Positions 11,701 through 22,555 of a stretch of DNA of 64,000 bases are shown piece after piece. Source of the stretch: Paraphysoderma sedebokerense (taxonomy: Eukaryota > Blastocladiomycota > Physodermatomycetes > Physodermatales > Physodermataceae); contig JAHLJZ010000009.1 in NCBI GenBank assembly GCA_025602915.1, positions 372,001-436,000 of the forward strand. Reading direction: 5' to 3'. The notes beneath the pieces were generated by a model that did not search any database, was not told the DNA's origin, and saw only the letters and a list, made by a program, of their open reading frames with translations. The position numbers and the translations under genes were made by a program. Numbering within the stretch: the first letter of the stretch is position 1; the number at the start of each line of letters is the position of its first letter.

Positions 11701-12863
11701 CTCATTGAGCAGCAACTAGCGCAGAAAAATTCTATGTTTGCCGGCCCTTCACCTCAGTCAAATTATATGGCTACACCTCAAAATAGGCAAACGATGTTAA
11801 TGAACTTTAATCAGTCACCTATGGCTTTGGGAAATCAGCAAATGATGTATAATCAAGCAAATAACTTCCAGTTAGTAGGTGTTTGTGTTATTTCTATTCA
11901 GAGTCAGTTGACCTGACTTATCCCCTCCTTTCGTTTGTTTTATCTGTGATATAGGATGGCGTCCCAAGTTCCGCAAATGGGAATGCAAACTCAGCAGCAG
12001 CAATCTTACATGTACCCGAATCAAATGCCAACGTCGTCTCAGTTTCAACAGTTTCCGGGGCAGGCACAAGCGGGAATGGCACAAATGCAGGGGCAGGGAT
12101 ACACCAGCAACAACAACATACCTGGGTCAAATCGGTATTCTCAAAGTCAATACAATGCAAACTTTGTTCCGAAAAATTAAAAAAGAAAGTGTATGTGTGT
12201 TCAAATTGCGGATTATTAATTTGTAGAGACTGCGTGAAGACAAGCGAAACCGATGCCGCAAAATTTTGCTTTCTTTCTTCTTTTGCTTCCCACAATCCAC
12301 CTCAGATCACTTTGTCTATTTCTCAGTCCCAATCTCCGTCCTCTTCTAACGCATCTGTTAATTCAACTGCCGCCACTCATCCCGTCAGTCCCTCTGATTC
12401 ATCTCATTCGCATCATTTCCCTCCTTCGAATCAAAACTCTCCTCCACCAAGCCGAACTACCTCTACCTCAATTCCTTCCACTTCACCATGCCCAATACGT
12501 AAACCCAAACAAAAACGAAAATCATTAACCAATATTGTTGACTCACTACCACCACAAACCCCCACCCACAATATGTCGTCCAGTTCGCCATCAAAACATA
12601 ACAGTTTTAGTGGCAGTTTAGATTCTGCTGTTGCTAATTCAAATACAAGTATTAATCAAACGTTATCCATCCCTCTTTCTAATTTGACCGTCTCTTCTTC
12701 GTCTTCATCATCCCATCCTTCGTTGAAAGTTAATGGAGTGACGATTGAAGGCGACGGCAAAATTGCGGAGAGCGAAAGGGTGAAAGAAGCAATTAATTAC
12801 GGAAAGGATGAATCGACCAAGCGTCGGTCTTCAAAAGAGAAGGAGGATTGTGTAATTATGTGA
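8768..12863 (+). CDS. CH-domain/Ser-Thr protein kinase fusion, with C1 zinc finger and CAAX box in one splice form
   Basis: Exons: 8768-9033, 9309-9375, 9492-9596, 9693-10208, 10278-10324, 10430-10517, 10654-10869, 10946-11084, 11184-11464, 11533 onward, and 11955 onward. Residues about 40-150 form a calponin-homology domain ([26 protein letters not shown]), which usually binds actin or acts as a scaffold. After a Ser/Gln-rich linker a full kinase domain covers about 319-590: GKGNFGTVY, the ATP-binding Lys in [16 protein letters not shown] (HLD, not HRD), DFG and GTAYWMAPE. It resembles the STE/Cdc15 group. Exon 10 has two donors 4 nt apart. CA|GTTAGT (11870) leads to a Gln/Met-rich tail stopping at 12180 (762 aa). 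TTA|GTAGGT (11874) keeps a second frame open to 12863 (991 aa), with a C1-like zinc finger (12117-12269) and a terminal CVIM. Confidence 0.8.
12117..12269 (+). other. C1-like zinc-binding domain encoded in the alternative frame
   Basis: Spacing is H-x12-C-x2-C-x10-C-x2-C-x4-C-x2-C-x11-C. The first His and the aromatic residues (HTW...F) fit C1 domains; the usual second His is Cys and the last spacing is longer, so diacylglycerol binding cannot be assumed. It lies in the frame that stays open to 12863, not in the Q-rich frame that stops at 12180. Confidence 0.65.
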
Positions 12864-13618
12864 TGATGTAAGGAGGTATGATGATGGTTGGGTTGTGGTA
12901 GTGAATGGGGAAACGCGTGTGAAATGCGGGACGGTTAATACAAATAGTACTTTGCAGATTTTTCTTGTTTCTGATACTTTTATTCTCTGAGATTCCGTGA
13001 AAACATTTTGTACAAAAATATATATTTATTTAATTATTTGTAATAAACTCTTCCAGTAAACGAACACATCTAAATTCTCACGGATGAAACATAGTGAGGG
13101 AGGGATCAAGGTCCCTTCCGATGTCAATAACTTTAGTGGACTCCTCTATGTTTTTCACTTTAGTCATGAATTGACTGCAAATATATCGTAGATTTATTGT
13201 GTTTGTAGACGCTGGTAGCATACATGGTGGCAGACAATTAGCCCGTGACAACAACAGCGCACACCTTCCACGTTCAACAGCCTCAAATTTGTACGGACAA
13301 GGACATTCCATTCCAAACCTGTCCTCGACATTTGCGCTAAAAGCAGTCGCACAACCCCAAATTTTCCTGGCAAGTCGCCTTTGCGCCGGCTGCTGCTCCT
13401 AACGCTGAGGTTGAGGCCTTCTTTAGTCGGAATTTTGCCGTTTAGTTCGAGTACAGAACCAGGAATCTTCGACTAGCCCAGCACTGTCCACACTTTGTAT
13501 TCCACTTCACTAACTCTGCTTTTATTAGTAAACTTTCATCCTCAAATTAGAGCTAATAATATTTTAATTATTTTAATTGGACTACATTAATCGCTGCGGT
13601 AGCAAGAATTTAGTTAGG
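12864..13618. other. Intergenic, possible small minus-strand coding piece
   Basis: Contains the kinase 3' flank and the promoter of the Ser-rich gene. A minus-strand frame (13078-13311, ATG at 13311, opening MECPCPYKFEAVERGRC) is Cys-containing and extends open upstream, but I found no convincing start, splice sites or family, so it is not called as a gene. Confidence 0.3.
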
Positions 13619-14836
13619 ATGGCGGAGCCTTCTAAACCAAAAGCAATCCCTCCTTTGATGATTGTTACAGATACATCTACATCTCTTTTTCCAGCATCCC
13701 CTTCATTCACTAGCATTGTCTCCTTCGTCAACTCAGAATCAACTCCAACATCCCCAACAACTGACGTCGCCACTGGTTCAGCTGAACAGAGAACTGCAAG
13801 TAAGACGGAACCTGCGTCGAGTGGTTTAGCTACGGCAGCTTCTCCTCCTAGTGGGAAGGACCCTGCTGCAACTTCTAGTCCATCTACCCCATCTTCTGCT
13901 TCGTCGAATAATTCGAAGCTTTCTTCGCCCGCAAGTGCAAAGCCATATTCAGTTGACGAATTGTCAGAGAAACTTGGTCTCAACCGTCGCAATACTAGTA
14001 TTACATCTGCATCATCTGGAATGAGGGGAAGATCAAGCTCCGGCCATGTTACAAGCCTTACAAAAAAATCTATCATGGGGTCGTCAGCTTTGAGTCCCCC
14101 GGCTTCCCAAGGAGGAGGTATGGGAAGAGACAAGTCCAAATCTAGTTTCAATATTGTGGGTGCCGCAGGAGGGAATGATGAGAAAGAAAAAGGAAGTAAC
14201 GAAGATTCCAAGCGACGTAAATCAATTATAGCAAAAGATGGTGATAAGTCTCTCACTGACAGCGAGAGAGAAAAGAGTCTGTTGGCAGTTGCCACGGTCA
14301 GGGTCAAAGGCGTCACCAGAAATGGGACGGTTCGTTTAAAACAAGGCTGGGAAAAGGTCAAGAGCGGATTACATAGCCATAGCCTTAGTCATGGCTCCGG
14401 TGGAAGCAATGTAGATTTATCCGCAGAACCACATGCGGAAGACAACAGGCACGGAAGTACATTGAACTTGAATGGAAGTCAAAACGGTGGTTCAAAATCT
14501 CTCTATACCCCCACCGCGAGTGGACTCGAGAGCGGCAAAAATCCATTTGGAAAGCTATTTAGAGGACCCAGTCCGCACAACAGTACTGCAAATCTCGCCA
14601 ATAACTCGACCCTGTCAACCTCTGAAACCGCGAAACAGCAAGGCGAATCGTCAGGTTCGTTAACAACTCGTTCTACTCAATCGTTACCTACCAGTTCTGT
14701 TTCTATGTCAAACCTTCATGGAAGCCTTCGCTCATCAGGCAAGAGCAAAGGCCATTGGTCAAAATTAAAAAGTGGGTTGACAAATCTCGGTGGAAGTGAT
14801 CAAACGGTAAAGAACGCCGGGACACAAGTGAAATAG
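13619..14836 (+). CDS. Ser/Thr-rich, largely disordered protein
   Basis: A single uninterrupted frame from ATG 13619 to TAG 14836 gives 405 aa. The open frame reaches further upstream only with TTG, so this ATG is the likely start. The composition is dominated by Ser, Thr, Gly, Ala and Asn with scattered basic patches. Two short ordered-looking segments stand out: PYSVDELSEKLGLNRR (about 115-130) and KGVTRNGTVRLKQGWEKVKSGL (about 235-255); HWSKLKSGL near the end echoes the second. There is no signal peptide or membrane helix. I cannot name a function; such proteins are often phosphorylated scaffolds. It is intronless, unusual beside its neighbours. Confidence 0.75.
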   Translation: MAEPSKPKAIPPLMIVTDTSTSLFPASPSFTSIVSFVNSESTPTSPTTDVATGSAEQRTASKTEPASSGLATAASPPSGKDPAATSSPSTPSSASSNNSKLSSPASAKPYSVDELSEKLGLNRRNTSITSASSGMRGRSSSGHVTSLTKKSIMGSSALSPPASQGGGMGRDKSKSSFNIVGAAGGNDEKEKGSNEDSKRRKSIIAKDGDKSLTDSEREKSLLAVATVRVKGVTRNGTVRLKQGWEKVKSGLHSHSLSHGSGGSNVDLSAEPHAEDNRHGSTLNLNGSQNGGSKSLYTPTASGLESGKNPFGKLFRGPSPHNSTANLANNSTLSTSETAKQQGESSGSLTTRSTQSLPTSSVSMSNLHGSLRSSGKSKGHWSKLKSGLTNLGGSDQTVKNAGTQVK

Positions 14837-15124
14837 AATGTCATTCACCACTGGCGGATCCTTGGCGAAGTTTGAGATTTTTTTCTGGCAATTCATGTTT
14901 TAAACTTGTTTTTGAATGAATGATTTCGTACTTCTGTCTCAGAACTCATCATGTATTTGTAAAAATCTGTATCTTCAGGGAGAGAAAAGCGCACTTCGAA
15001 TTTGTAGTTATTATTCTTGTACTCAGGCAATCCAGATTTATTCGAAAGTTATTAAAATCCCCCCGCAGACTTTTGTACACGCAATCAAACATTGATTTAT
15101 CTTGAGACTCCTTATGGCATTGAA

Positions 15125-17058
15125 TTAGTTTTTCCCTTTTCCCTTTGCAATCTTCTGCCGCCTCTTTTTTACGGCTTTCTTCACCTTATGCTTACGCTTC
15201 TCGCGAGCGGCTTCCTTAACCATCTTTTTGTGGGCCTAAGAAGACGTTCTTATTGTAAGTTAATTCAGCACCGGCATATCAAACAGCTAATAATAAAAAC
15301 CTTTTTCTCTTCTTTGGTCATGCTTCTTGTATTCTTGGCTACATTTCCATCAACGTCCTCGTCAATGCCTTCATCGGCTTCTGAATCTTCTTCACAACTG
15401 CTACTGCTTTCGGGATCTGACTCGGAATCAGACTGCGACTGCGCAACTAACTCCTCTCCATCTACCTTGTTATCATTCTTTGCGCCATTAACGCATTGTA
15501 ATAGGCGGACCGATTCCTCCCTTCTCGTCCATTGCTCGCTTGATGTAGTTTCACACGTACTTTGATCAAATTCGCCAAACGCTTTTTCTTTCTCTTTTAT
15601 CTCATGATCTTCATTCTTCAATAATTTTGAATAAAGCAAATCTCTGCCCTCCCCTTTTATGACTTTTCCATATATATCTCCTTCCATATTTACCACCTCA
15701 TCTAGATGTCGCGGAATGTATGCTTTCTTAAAAACCTCCTCTTCCACTTCAAATTGGTTCAGATCCTTTTTTGATAGCCCATGGAATGAGCGAGTATGCG
15801 TCAACTGAATTAACCGGTCCAGTTCGTTCTCAACTGAAGTAGGGCACTGCAAAGGCGGAAGAGATGCCGGAGCCGGAATTATAGCTGACATAGTTTGTGA
15901 TTGGGGGGACATCGGAGACGCTAAGTCAGAAGGCTGCAGGTCACCCATTAAATTAGACGGCGATGGAAACGACGATGCAGTTTTCAGAGATTCATTCGTA
16001 ACAAATTCAAACAATTCTCTGACTGTTAATACTTCAACTCCCTTCTTTTTGAAGTATTCCGTCACATTGGTGCAGTCTTTCCGCAGAAATTCCAACGAAT
16101 GAGGATGATCATGTTCGACTGACTGAGAAACGTCAATTATCCAAAGTTGCCGGTCATGATAAAGCATGTTGTATTCGGATAAGTCGGCATGAACTAATTT
16201 GCATATATTGTACATCACCCACATATACTTGACTAGTTGGTAGTAGACTTCTCGATACTTCGATGTATCAAGTGGGGCGTCTTTCAGTCTTGGTGCGGCA
16301 CTGCACAGAAGAAATAAGATAAATCATGAAGAAATCGACGTTTAAAGATAGTAGAGGAAGATTTAAACTATGGAAGTAACTTACTGTCCATTTGAATTTC
16401 CTAAGAACTCCATGACCAGCACATGTAGCTTCAATAGCAAAGGGTCTGGGGAAGGTATTCCAGCGTTCCGTATCCTAATTTGTGACAGTCTCAGCCATAA
16501 CTATCCATATCAGAGTTGAGTGTTTCATATTCAGAAGGAATACCTTTTTAAGTTTCTCATCTCTTTTTCCGCCCACACCTTGACCATCTTCCTAGGATTA
16601 TGCTTACTGTAACCTTGACGAAAGCGATATTCTCCAGTCACATATCTATCCCGATCTTTGAAAACCAGAATACTCGTTTTGTACACCTTTATTGCTCTGT
16701 TCTGGCCATCCTCTGTAACAGCATGGTAGACATTGGCTTCCTTTCCTGTAGATATACATCCATTAATTTCGGAAATGATATTCCGATTCAGCATCTTGAA
16801 CAGAATCATGCGAGTTCTAGGGTCTAAAACTTGCTCTGTAGTAGCTCTATCAGATTTATCTTTGTTTTTAGAATGCGTATTAGTGGCAAGGCGCTGGACT
16901 AATGGTGCAGTGATGATAGATGAACCCCCGGAAGTGGAAATTGAGGCTGGAGAGAAATCATCCGGAAACGAGATATCGTCGGCAGAGGAATAATAGGCAT
17001 CGGATAAGTCATCATCGGACACTAAGTCAGATGATAAATTCTGCTTTTTCTTTGACAT
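15125..17058 (-). CDS. RIO1: RIO1 atypical kinase/ATPase, 40S maturation
   Basis: Four exons: 16544-17058, 16385-16474, 15301-16300, 15125-15235 (1716 nt, 571 aa, phases agree). The RIO domain is complete: [11 protein letters not shown] nucleotide loop, catalytic Lys in AIKVYKTS, flexible-loop region RYVTGEYRF, catalytic loop [14 protein letters not shown] and metal-binding [16 protein letters not shown]1 acts in the last steps of cytoplasmic pre-40S maturation, helping the 20S to 18S rRNA cut. The C-terminus has a long acidic/Ser stretch then a Lys/Arg tail, as in the family. The start is set at ATG 17058 (MSKKKQNL); the frame stays open upstream to 17286, but a CTTACAG acceptor just before the ATG suggests a 5'UTR intron. 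TCACGTG lies 81 bp upstream. Confidence 0.95.
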
Positions 17059-17138
17059 ATCTATCTTTCTTCTCTGTAAGACCAGAATGCAGCAAAGTAA
17101 ATTGAAATTGAAATAACGCGAGATGCTATTTACAATGT

Positions 17139-17144
17139 CACGTG
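17139..17144. promoter_or_regulatory. CACGTG box upstream of RIO1
   Basis: GTCACGTGG, 81 bp before the RIO1 ATG at 17058. Same core as the sites at 3126, 4537, 23674 and 55427. Confidence 0.4.
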
Positions 17145-17832
17145 GCGGTTGCTCTAGAAAACGGTCTGGTTTGCACCAGTTTTCGACATTTGAAGCAATT
17201 TTTTGTTTTGTCGATTTAAATGAATTAATAACAGTTTGTCGACAGACTGGACGCATTTTGATATTGCATTCTGATTGCTTGGACATATGCGGTCGGTATG
17301 CATAAGTCCCACTTAGTTTGTTGTTCTGCCCTTGACTTTCGCAATCATGATGAGCGTGGTCTTTTTTCCGTCATTAATGAAGCAGTTCACCTCTGTTTCG
17401 TCATTTCAGTCTTTGTGGTTCACGCTCAAGAAAATGCTCTAAATCGTTCCTTTAGATTCGATGTTTTTATAGCCTCGGCATACTTATTCTTTGATTCTGA
17501 GATCCAGAAAATGCGTGAATTACGACAACGAGGATTTCGAGAACCATAGATCAAGCATTTCATTGAATGCCGACTATTTGCAGTTTGCCGACTTCGGCGA
17601 TTCCGATTCTTTCTCCGGCTTATGAAAAAAGCGTTTACCCCTCTTCTGATGCGAGAAAGCAGGATCCCCACCTTTGTTACCATTTCTCGATTAATGTGTG
17701 AAGTGGGTACCTCCTAAAAGTACGCCAATAGTCCTCATATTGCTACTTACTTTCCACTTCATTACAATTTGTTGCGGTCTTACTTGGCCAGTATGACATT
17801 CTTTTGTTGGTTCAGAAATTTAAACGCCGAAA
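17145..17832. other. Intergenic, upstream of RIO1
   Basis: Open frames exist on both strands (for example minus 17426-17683, rich in Arg) but none has a recognisable product or good splice context. Nothing else seen. Confidence 0.5.
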
Positions 17833-18526
17833 TTATGCCCAGGTCGATCTAAACGGCTTTTGCAAAAAGTAAAATAAGACTTCTTTACTTGAAGTGCTCA
17901 CAATATCTGCAGTAGTCGATGGCTGTACATACTGCCGCTGATTGTACAAAACAGCCATGAGATAATGAGTTGGACCGTAAGACAAGGAAAGCAAATATCC
18001 CCTATTTTCCTTGTTTTTTTCAATGGACAAACGAGGGAGCCGCTCTGTAGCTTCGAAGAATTAATGTTTGTAAACCGGACATCAACAAGTCGAAACGGAG
18101 GAGCGGTTAATATCGTGGGAATTGATTATATCTGTTGTGATTTGGATATCCCACGATGGCATAGTCTATGTCCATTAATCTTATGCTATTGTTTGACATT
18201 CATCTGTGCATTAAGGGGCAAACTTACGAATTCGAAGACATAGTGACTAATGATGCTTAAAACAAATGATCGTTTATAAGCATCATTTTTTGACAAGAGA
18301 GTCGGTGCCAGATTTGTGGCCGCGTTCGTTAAAATAAAATGTAGACACCCAAGATCCGGTGATGTCCTACAGACATCTCTTGGGATATCTTCGCGACCTC
18401 CCCTTCCCCGGATTCTGGGTGTGTAGTCATTCTGCAGGAGCAATTCCTTTCTTCGTTGGTATTCGTCACAGAGAGAAATAGCTGGAAATTGCTTTATGAA
18501 CGAACGGCCACCTGGATAATGGGTAC
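17833..18526 (-). CDS. 3' exons of an unidentified minus-strand gene
   Basis: An open stretch about 18207-18526 reads PGGRSFIKQFPAISLCDEYQ, then the frame with YTPRIRGRGG and CLHFILTNAATNLAPTLL, and stops cleanly at a GTAAGT donor near 18229. A further frame, about 17833-18027, reads ENRGYLLSLSYGPTHYLMAV and ends with a stop at 17833. The pair looks like the last exons of a gene, but the join between them is not settled and the 5' part is not found. The first piece carries one member of the repeat described at 18372-18399. Could be a relic. No family recognised. Confidence 0.3.
18372..18399 (+). repeat. 28-bp repeat copy, inverted relative to 20996-21023
   Basis: The sequence reads GACATCTCTTGGGATATC followed by TTCGCGACCT. 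It matches the reverse complement of 20996-21023 with two differences in 28 bases. Confidence 0.7.
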
Positions 18527-20927
18527 TCGTTTTCGCTTCATTTGCCCTTGCCTGCGGTTGCTTTTTTCAAGTCAAGTCAACCGTCATTATCACCCATGTG
18601 TAAAGTTCACAAGAATTATTTTGGCATAAACTGTTGAGTTATTATATATTTGTAGTGACCGTATGAACTCATGGACATTCATCAAATATGTTGATTTAAC
18701 ATTTAAAACTCAAAATGAACTGAGAGAAAAGACGAGGAAGTATTCAAACCTTTGGTCGATGCCTGGAGGGAGTCGGATAGCATGAAGTTTAAGAAATCTT
18801 AGTATCGTACCCTTCTGACAGCGAAACAACGGAGTTGGTACATTTAGGACTGATAGTTTGCTTTTCAATTTTAATGACGGTGCTGTATGTCCCTGTTTGA
18901 CCTTGATGATTTAGTTACAAATTTATTCCTAACAAAATTTTAAAGTTATCAGATCCAAAAAAAGCTAACAGAGGTGTCATTCATAGAGCATGCAGGCATT
19001 ATCAAATAATACCAGCTTTACGCTCATTACTCAAACACACGAGCTCTCAGTACTATCCACACGATAGAAGTAATCTTACATAATAGGTGTAAAATGTAAA
19101 AGAGACCAGATGCATTTAATGATACTAAATGGTGTACACGCCAAGTCAAGTTCGCAAGACATGAATGGGGGCAATCGCGAGGACTTTTGTTGAAAGAATA
19201 TAGATCTTGAAATGTGTCTGAATGTGTATTATACGAGGCCTGAAGGGACGAAGTATATATCTAAATTTACGAGAGGAAGTCACCAGAATTAATATGCCCA
19301 TTCACATTTACTCCTCCTAGCAGAGAAATTCAAAAAATACCATATACACCAATTACAAAATTACGCAAAACTCAACCGAAAATCACAACGATATATCGAT
19401 ATAAGCATCAACCTATTAACTACTCTACAAAATATGGATTACTCTTGGATGATAATTCCCCCAACACCTATATTTTTACACGTTCGACCATTTCAATAGA
19501 TTCCAGAGTCGAGAACTCTCACTGATTCTACTGCTACTCTCATGCGGCGATGTTACCTTTCAAGATATACAGTACAATTTACGGACTCGAAACCTGTTCG
19601 TAATTAACCAATATTTTCACCCAACAATGATTGCTGTCAGTTTGTTTTATATGATTGAATGTGGAAAATATCTAACAGTCCCTTAAAGGAAGCAATCGAA
19701 TTGACAAATAACGGGTCTTTGGGCTGGTGGATTGACGAGGCCCGAATGGCTGAAGTAGATAGATATCAAAGCACCTTTGTTTCCCTTGGCACACGTCTCG
19801 TTACGGCTCCTTCGTCGAGCATTAAAGAACAATATATTGATTGGTGAATCACGTTCATTCACGGACACTGCATTTTATTGAAGTCATTCTCATTTTGCAT
19901 GATAATGTATAATTAATGAGTTTATTTGTGGTTTACATAAGATGTGGTTTGTTGTAGATGTATTCCAATTACTCCGAATCCCGTTTCAGGATCACGTATC
20001 GATTCGGCATACTCGGCTTCCAAAACCCATTGAGATACTTATACCCACAGGATCTAGGGACATCCTAGCGTAAAATGTGGTTTATACGAGAAGCTGTGAC
20101 TATAATTAATATGCTCATCCCGCCCACACACACCTTTAACTTTATTTTATTTGGGACTCCCAGTCTGGGGCAGAGACCCATTCATGTAAAAGCGCACGGC
20201 TCACAGTTTCTTGTACACTAGACTTTGTTTCAGCCTACTATTTGTCTGCGTCCAAACAGGAGGAATAAAGGTGAATGAGCAGATTAATTGTTGGGAACGA
20301 GCTTCGAAGTATAATACTTTCTCAAGCTGCCCAAGAGACACCGAAGGTTGTTCAATCCACAGAGGACTTACAAGTGAACCTATGACAATAAGCAAATTTT
20401 CTTCCTTCTGTGATCCTGACTGCCATTACATTACTGTGTGAAATGAATGCAAGCGTCCCGACGCACGGAAAGAGACAGCTGAAACAATTTTACTTCAAAC
20501 GCACGATGAGAGGTTCAACGGCCTTCATATTATGGATATTGCCTTGACGACCTGACATATCTGAAAGTACGGATATCAACTTTCATGGATCATTTGATTT
20601 TGGGCCTTATCGTGTAGTTCAAAAGTCAATCGCTTGGGCCTTACTAGCTTCAATCAATACAAAGATATTAAGGTGGTCAATATAAACAATCAAAAACACA
20701 TGCAAATAAATGTAAATATTTAATCTTCCGACGCATTGTATGATTGAGTAAAAATAAGTTACCTTGTACACAAATATATAGGTCTTGTGAGCAAGTATTT
20801 TTGGCAAAGATGTCACCAGGAGGTGCTGCCGCGAAATTTCCTGCAGATATTGCCGGAGATGTCTCGGGCGGGGTCGTCGAAAGGGATTGTATGAATCCTC
20901 GGAAACATGTCACAGACACGCTTCAAG
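18527..20927. other. Gene-poor AT-rich stretch
   Basis: No gene could be supported. Weakly protein-like frames occur at 19659-19847 (+; contains NNGSLGWWIDEARM) and 20211-20441 (+; Cys-containing), both without clear splice context. A 19-bp word at 20297-20315 recurs at 22024-22042. Confidence 0.45.
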
Positions 20928-21025
20928 ACGAAGATGTCCTCGAGATGTGCACTGTAAATCATCGCGGCACGAGGATATCCCGAGGAGTTTTGGTAAGGTC
21001 GCGAAGATATCCCACGAGACGTCAG
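20928..21025 (-). repeat. Three degenerate tandem copies of a CTCGNGGATATCTTCG-like unit
   Basis: Units of about 24 bp sit at roughly 20928-20952, 20966-20990 and 20998-21023, spaced about 35 bp apart. They share a core CTCGTGGGATATCTTCG with changes; the last unit has a near-identical inverted partner at 18372-18399. Confidence 0.5.
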
Positions 21026-21114
21026 TAGGGGCATTCCCGAATCCTGGGGGTTATATGAATCTCAAAATGTATGCGAAATACATTGCGAGACACGAAGGGA
21101 TAATTGGAACTCAC

Positions 21115-21769
21115 AATTGGGACAGATGCCATACGAGACATGCTGCCGCGGGTAATCCAGTTTTCGCCAGGTACTGATGAATTCACTAGAAACAAATATG
21201 GAGGAAATCATGCTTCGATTTCGCTTCCATACGTTTGCTGTGATATGAATGGTATTATATATCATATACAATAAATATACTAGTCATAACAACTATTACC
21301 GCAAAGTCCGCATAAACCTGGTGGAAATCCAAAATATTCGCTTTAACGCCGAGTACTTCTTGAATCAGGATGGCAAGAATGGCGTTCGTGATATGACTGG
21401 AGCCCCAACTTCGTACACCCAATTTAACTTGAGTAGAGTTGTCGAATTCTGATCGTAAGACAATAAATAGTAAGTACAGACAAGGCCTTCATCAGTACGA
21501 ATGCTCATTACGGACAATAGTGGCAAATTGAGATTCGGAAATTTAACCGACAGGGGGGAATGTGGGAGAGCACACTGCGAATGGAGTATAGATAGATACA
21601 TACCAATGCGACGATCCAAGCAAGTTTTGGTAGAAGTTTCATTCTGCAGAGGATGCAAAAACTGAGTGAAATTATCCATTCGCGATGGTTTTGGTGTCCA
21701 TGGTCTCTCTTTACAGAGTGCTGTCGTCAAAACAGACCACAGCACTCCAATAACGAAGAAAAAGCGCAT
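21115..21769 (-). CDS. Secreted or receptor-like protein, 5' exons; ligand-binding-like N-terminus
   Basis: Exons 21604-21769, 21318-21448 and 21115-21173 join with GT-AG and consistent phase. The first starts at ATG 21769 with a clear signal peptide (FFFVIGVLWSVLTTALC). The second reads VKLGVRSWGSSHITNAIL then IQEVLGVKANILDFHQ, a beta-alpha pattern like the start of periplasmic substrate-binding domains of the glycine-betaine (OpuAC) type, which early-diverging fungi and oomycetes also carry on membrane receptors. The third reads YLAKTGLPAACLVW. I could not follow the gene further; the exons at 17.8-18.5 kb are on the same strand and might belong to it. Whole, partial or decaying is not settled. 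Confidence 0.4.
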
Positions 21770-22163
21770 CTTAGTCGCAGTAATTCGCGAACTCGGTCGA
21801 GAAAAGGCGTGCCCTGGTGTGTCGTGATTCTATATTGCTGCGAGCGCAGGTTTTAATGTGACGGAAACACAGAAAAGTTGCAGGAATGGAAGTCATGGAA
21901 CGCTGCCCCCACAAAGGAGTCATTTTCAATGAAATGTCTCCTCCAATGTCATGTCCTTCACCCTTTCTGGACCCACCCGTCGAAGCTCCCAGTTTTCTGA
22001 CCTCAGTCACTCCTAGTCAGTTTACGAGCTTCGAAGTATAATCACCATTTGACTTGTCCATTGCAGATAATTCACCTCCGGGAAGAACGCAACGTTCAAA
22101 AGCGTAAACAAAAAAAATCATGGAAATATCATATAAATAAGACGATGGCGATTGTGCACCAGC

Positions 22164-22194
22164 TTTTTGCTAATTTCCAACCGGCAAATTGCAA
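22164..22194 (+). repeat. Dispersed 31-bp repeat, copy 1
   Basis: TTTTTGCT...CAAATTGCAA; partner at 22525-22555 in direct orientation with five mismatches. Likely part of an old duplicated or mobile sequence. Confidence 0.55.
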
Positions 22195-22524
22195 GTTATA
22201 CTTCAATGCTCGTTCATAAAACTCATCATAGCATCTTATTCCCTTTCTGCGCTGCTCTTGGCCAAGAATATGTGAAGACACAATTGTTTTCGAAGAAACT
22301 TTAATGTTCTTCCTCCCTGCGGGTGTCGTGTTACCCTTCCTTGAGACAACAGCAAGGTACTGAGGTCTTTCAGATCATTTGGTATATATATCGATGGGTC
22401 CAGAATGGTGCTCGACGTTCCCTCACGGGTGTGTTTCACATTGGATTCGGGCCTAGGGCCCTTGGATTTAGCGTCTTGGACTCCCCTTCGGACTGATATG
22501 AGGGGACCGACTCCAGATCACAGA

Positions 22525-22555
22525 TTTTTGCTGACATTCAACCTGCAAATTGCAA
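22525..22555 (+). repeat. Dispersed 31-bp repeat, copy 2
   Basis: Direct-orientation partner of 22164-22194. Confidence 0.55.

Noticed and set aside
11918-12295. Minus-strand frame with Cys-rich run opposite the kinase C-terminus
   Set aside because: The Cys run is simply antisense of the CAGCAACAACAA stretch.
13582-14361. Minus-strand open frame (259 aa) opposite the Ser-rich gene
   Set aside because: Composition is the antisense image of Ser/Thr/Gly codons; the plus strand has the proper ATG and stop.
16544-17286. RIO1 start at ATG 17286 instead of 17058
   Set aside because: The extra 76 residues are unlike any RIO1 leader and a CTTACAG acceptor lies just before the preferred ATG, so this part is more likely 5'UTR intron.
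17426-17683. Arg-rich minus-strand frame upstream of RIO1
   Set aside because: No ATG context, splice signals or similarity that I can recognise; likely chance.
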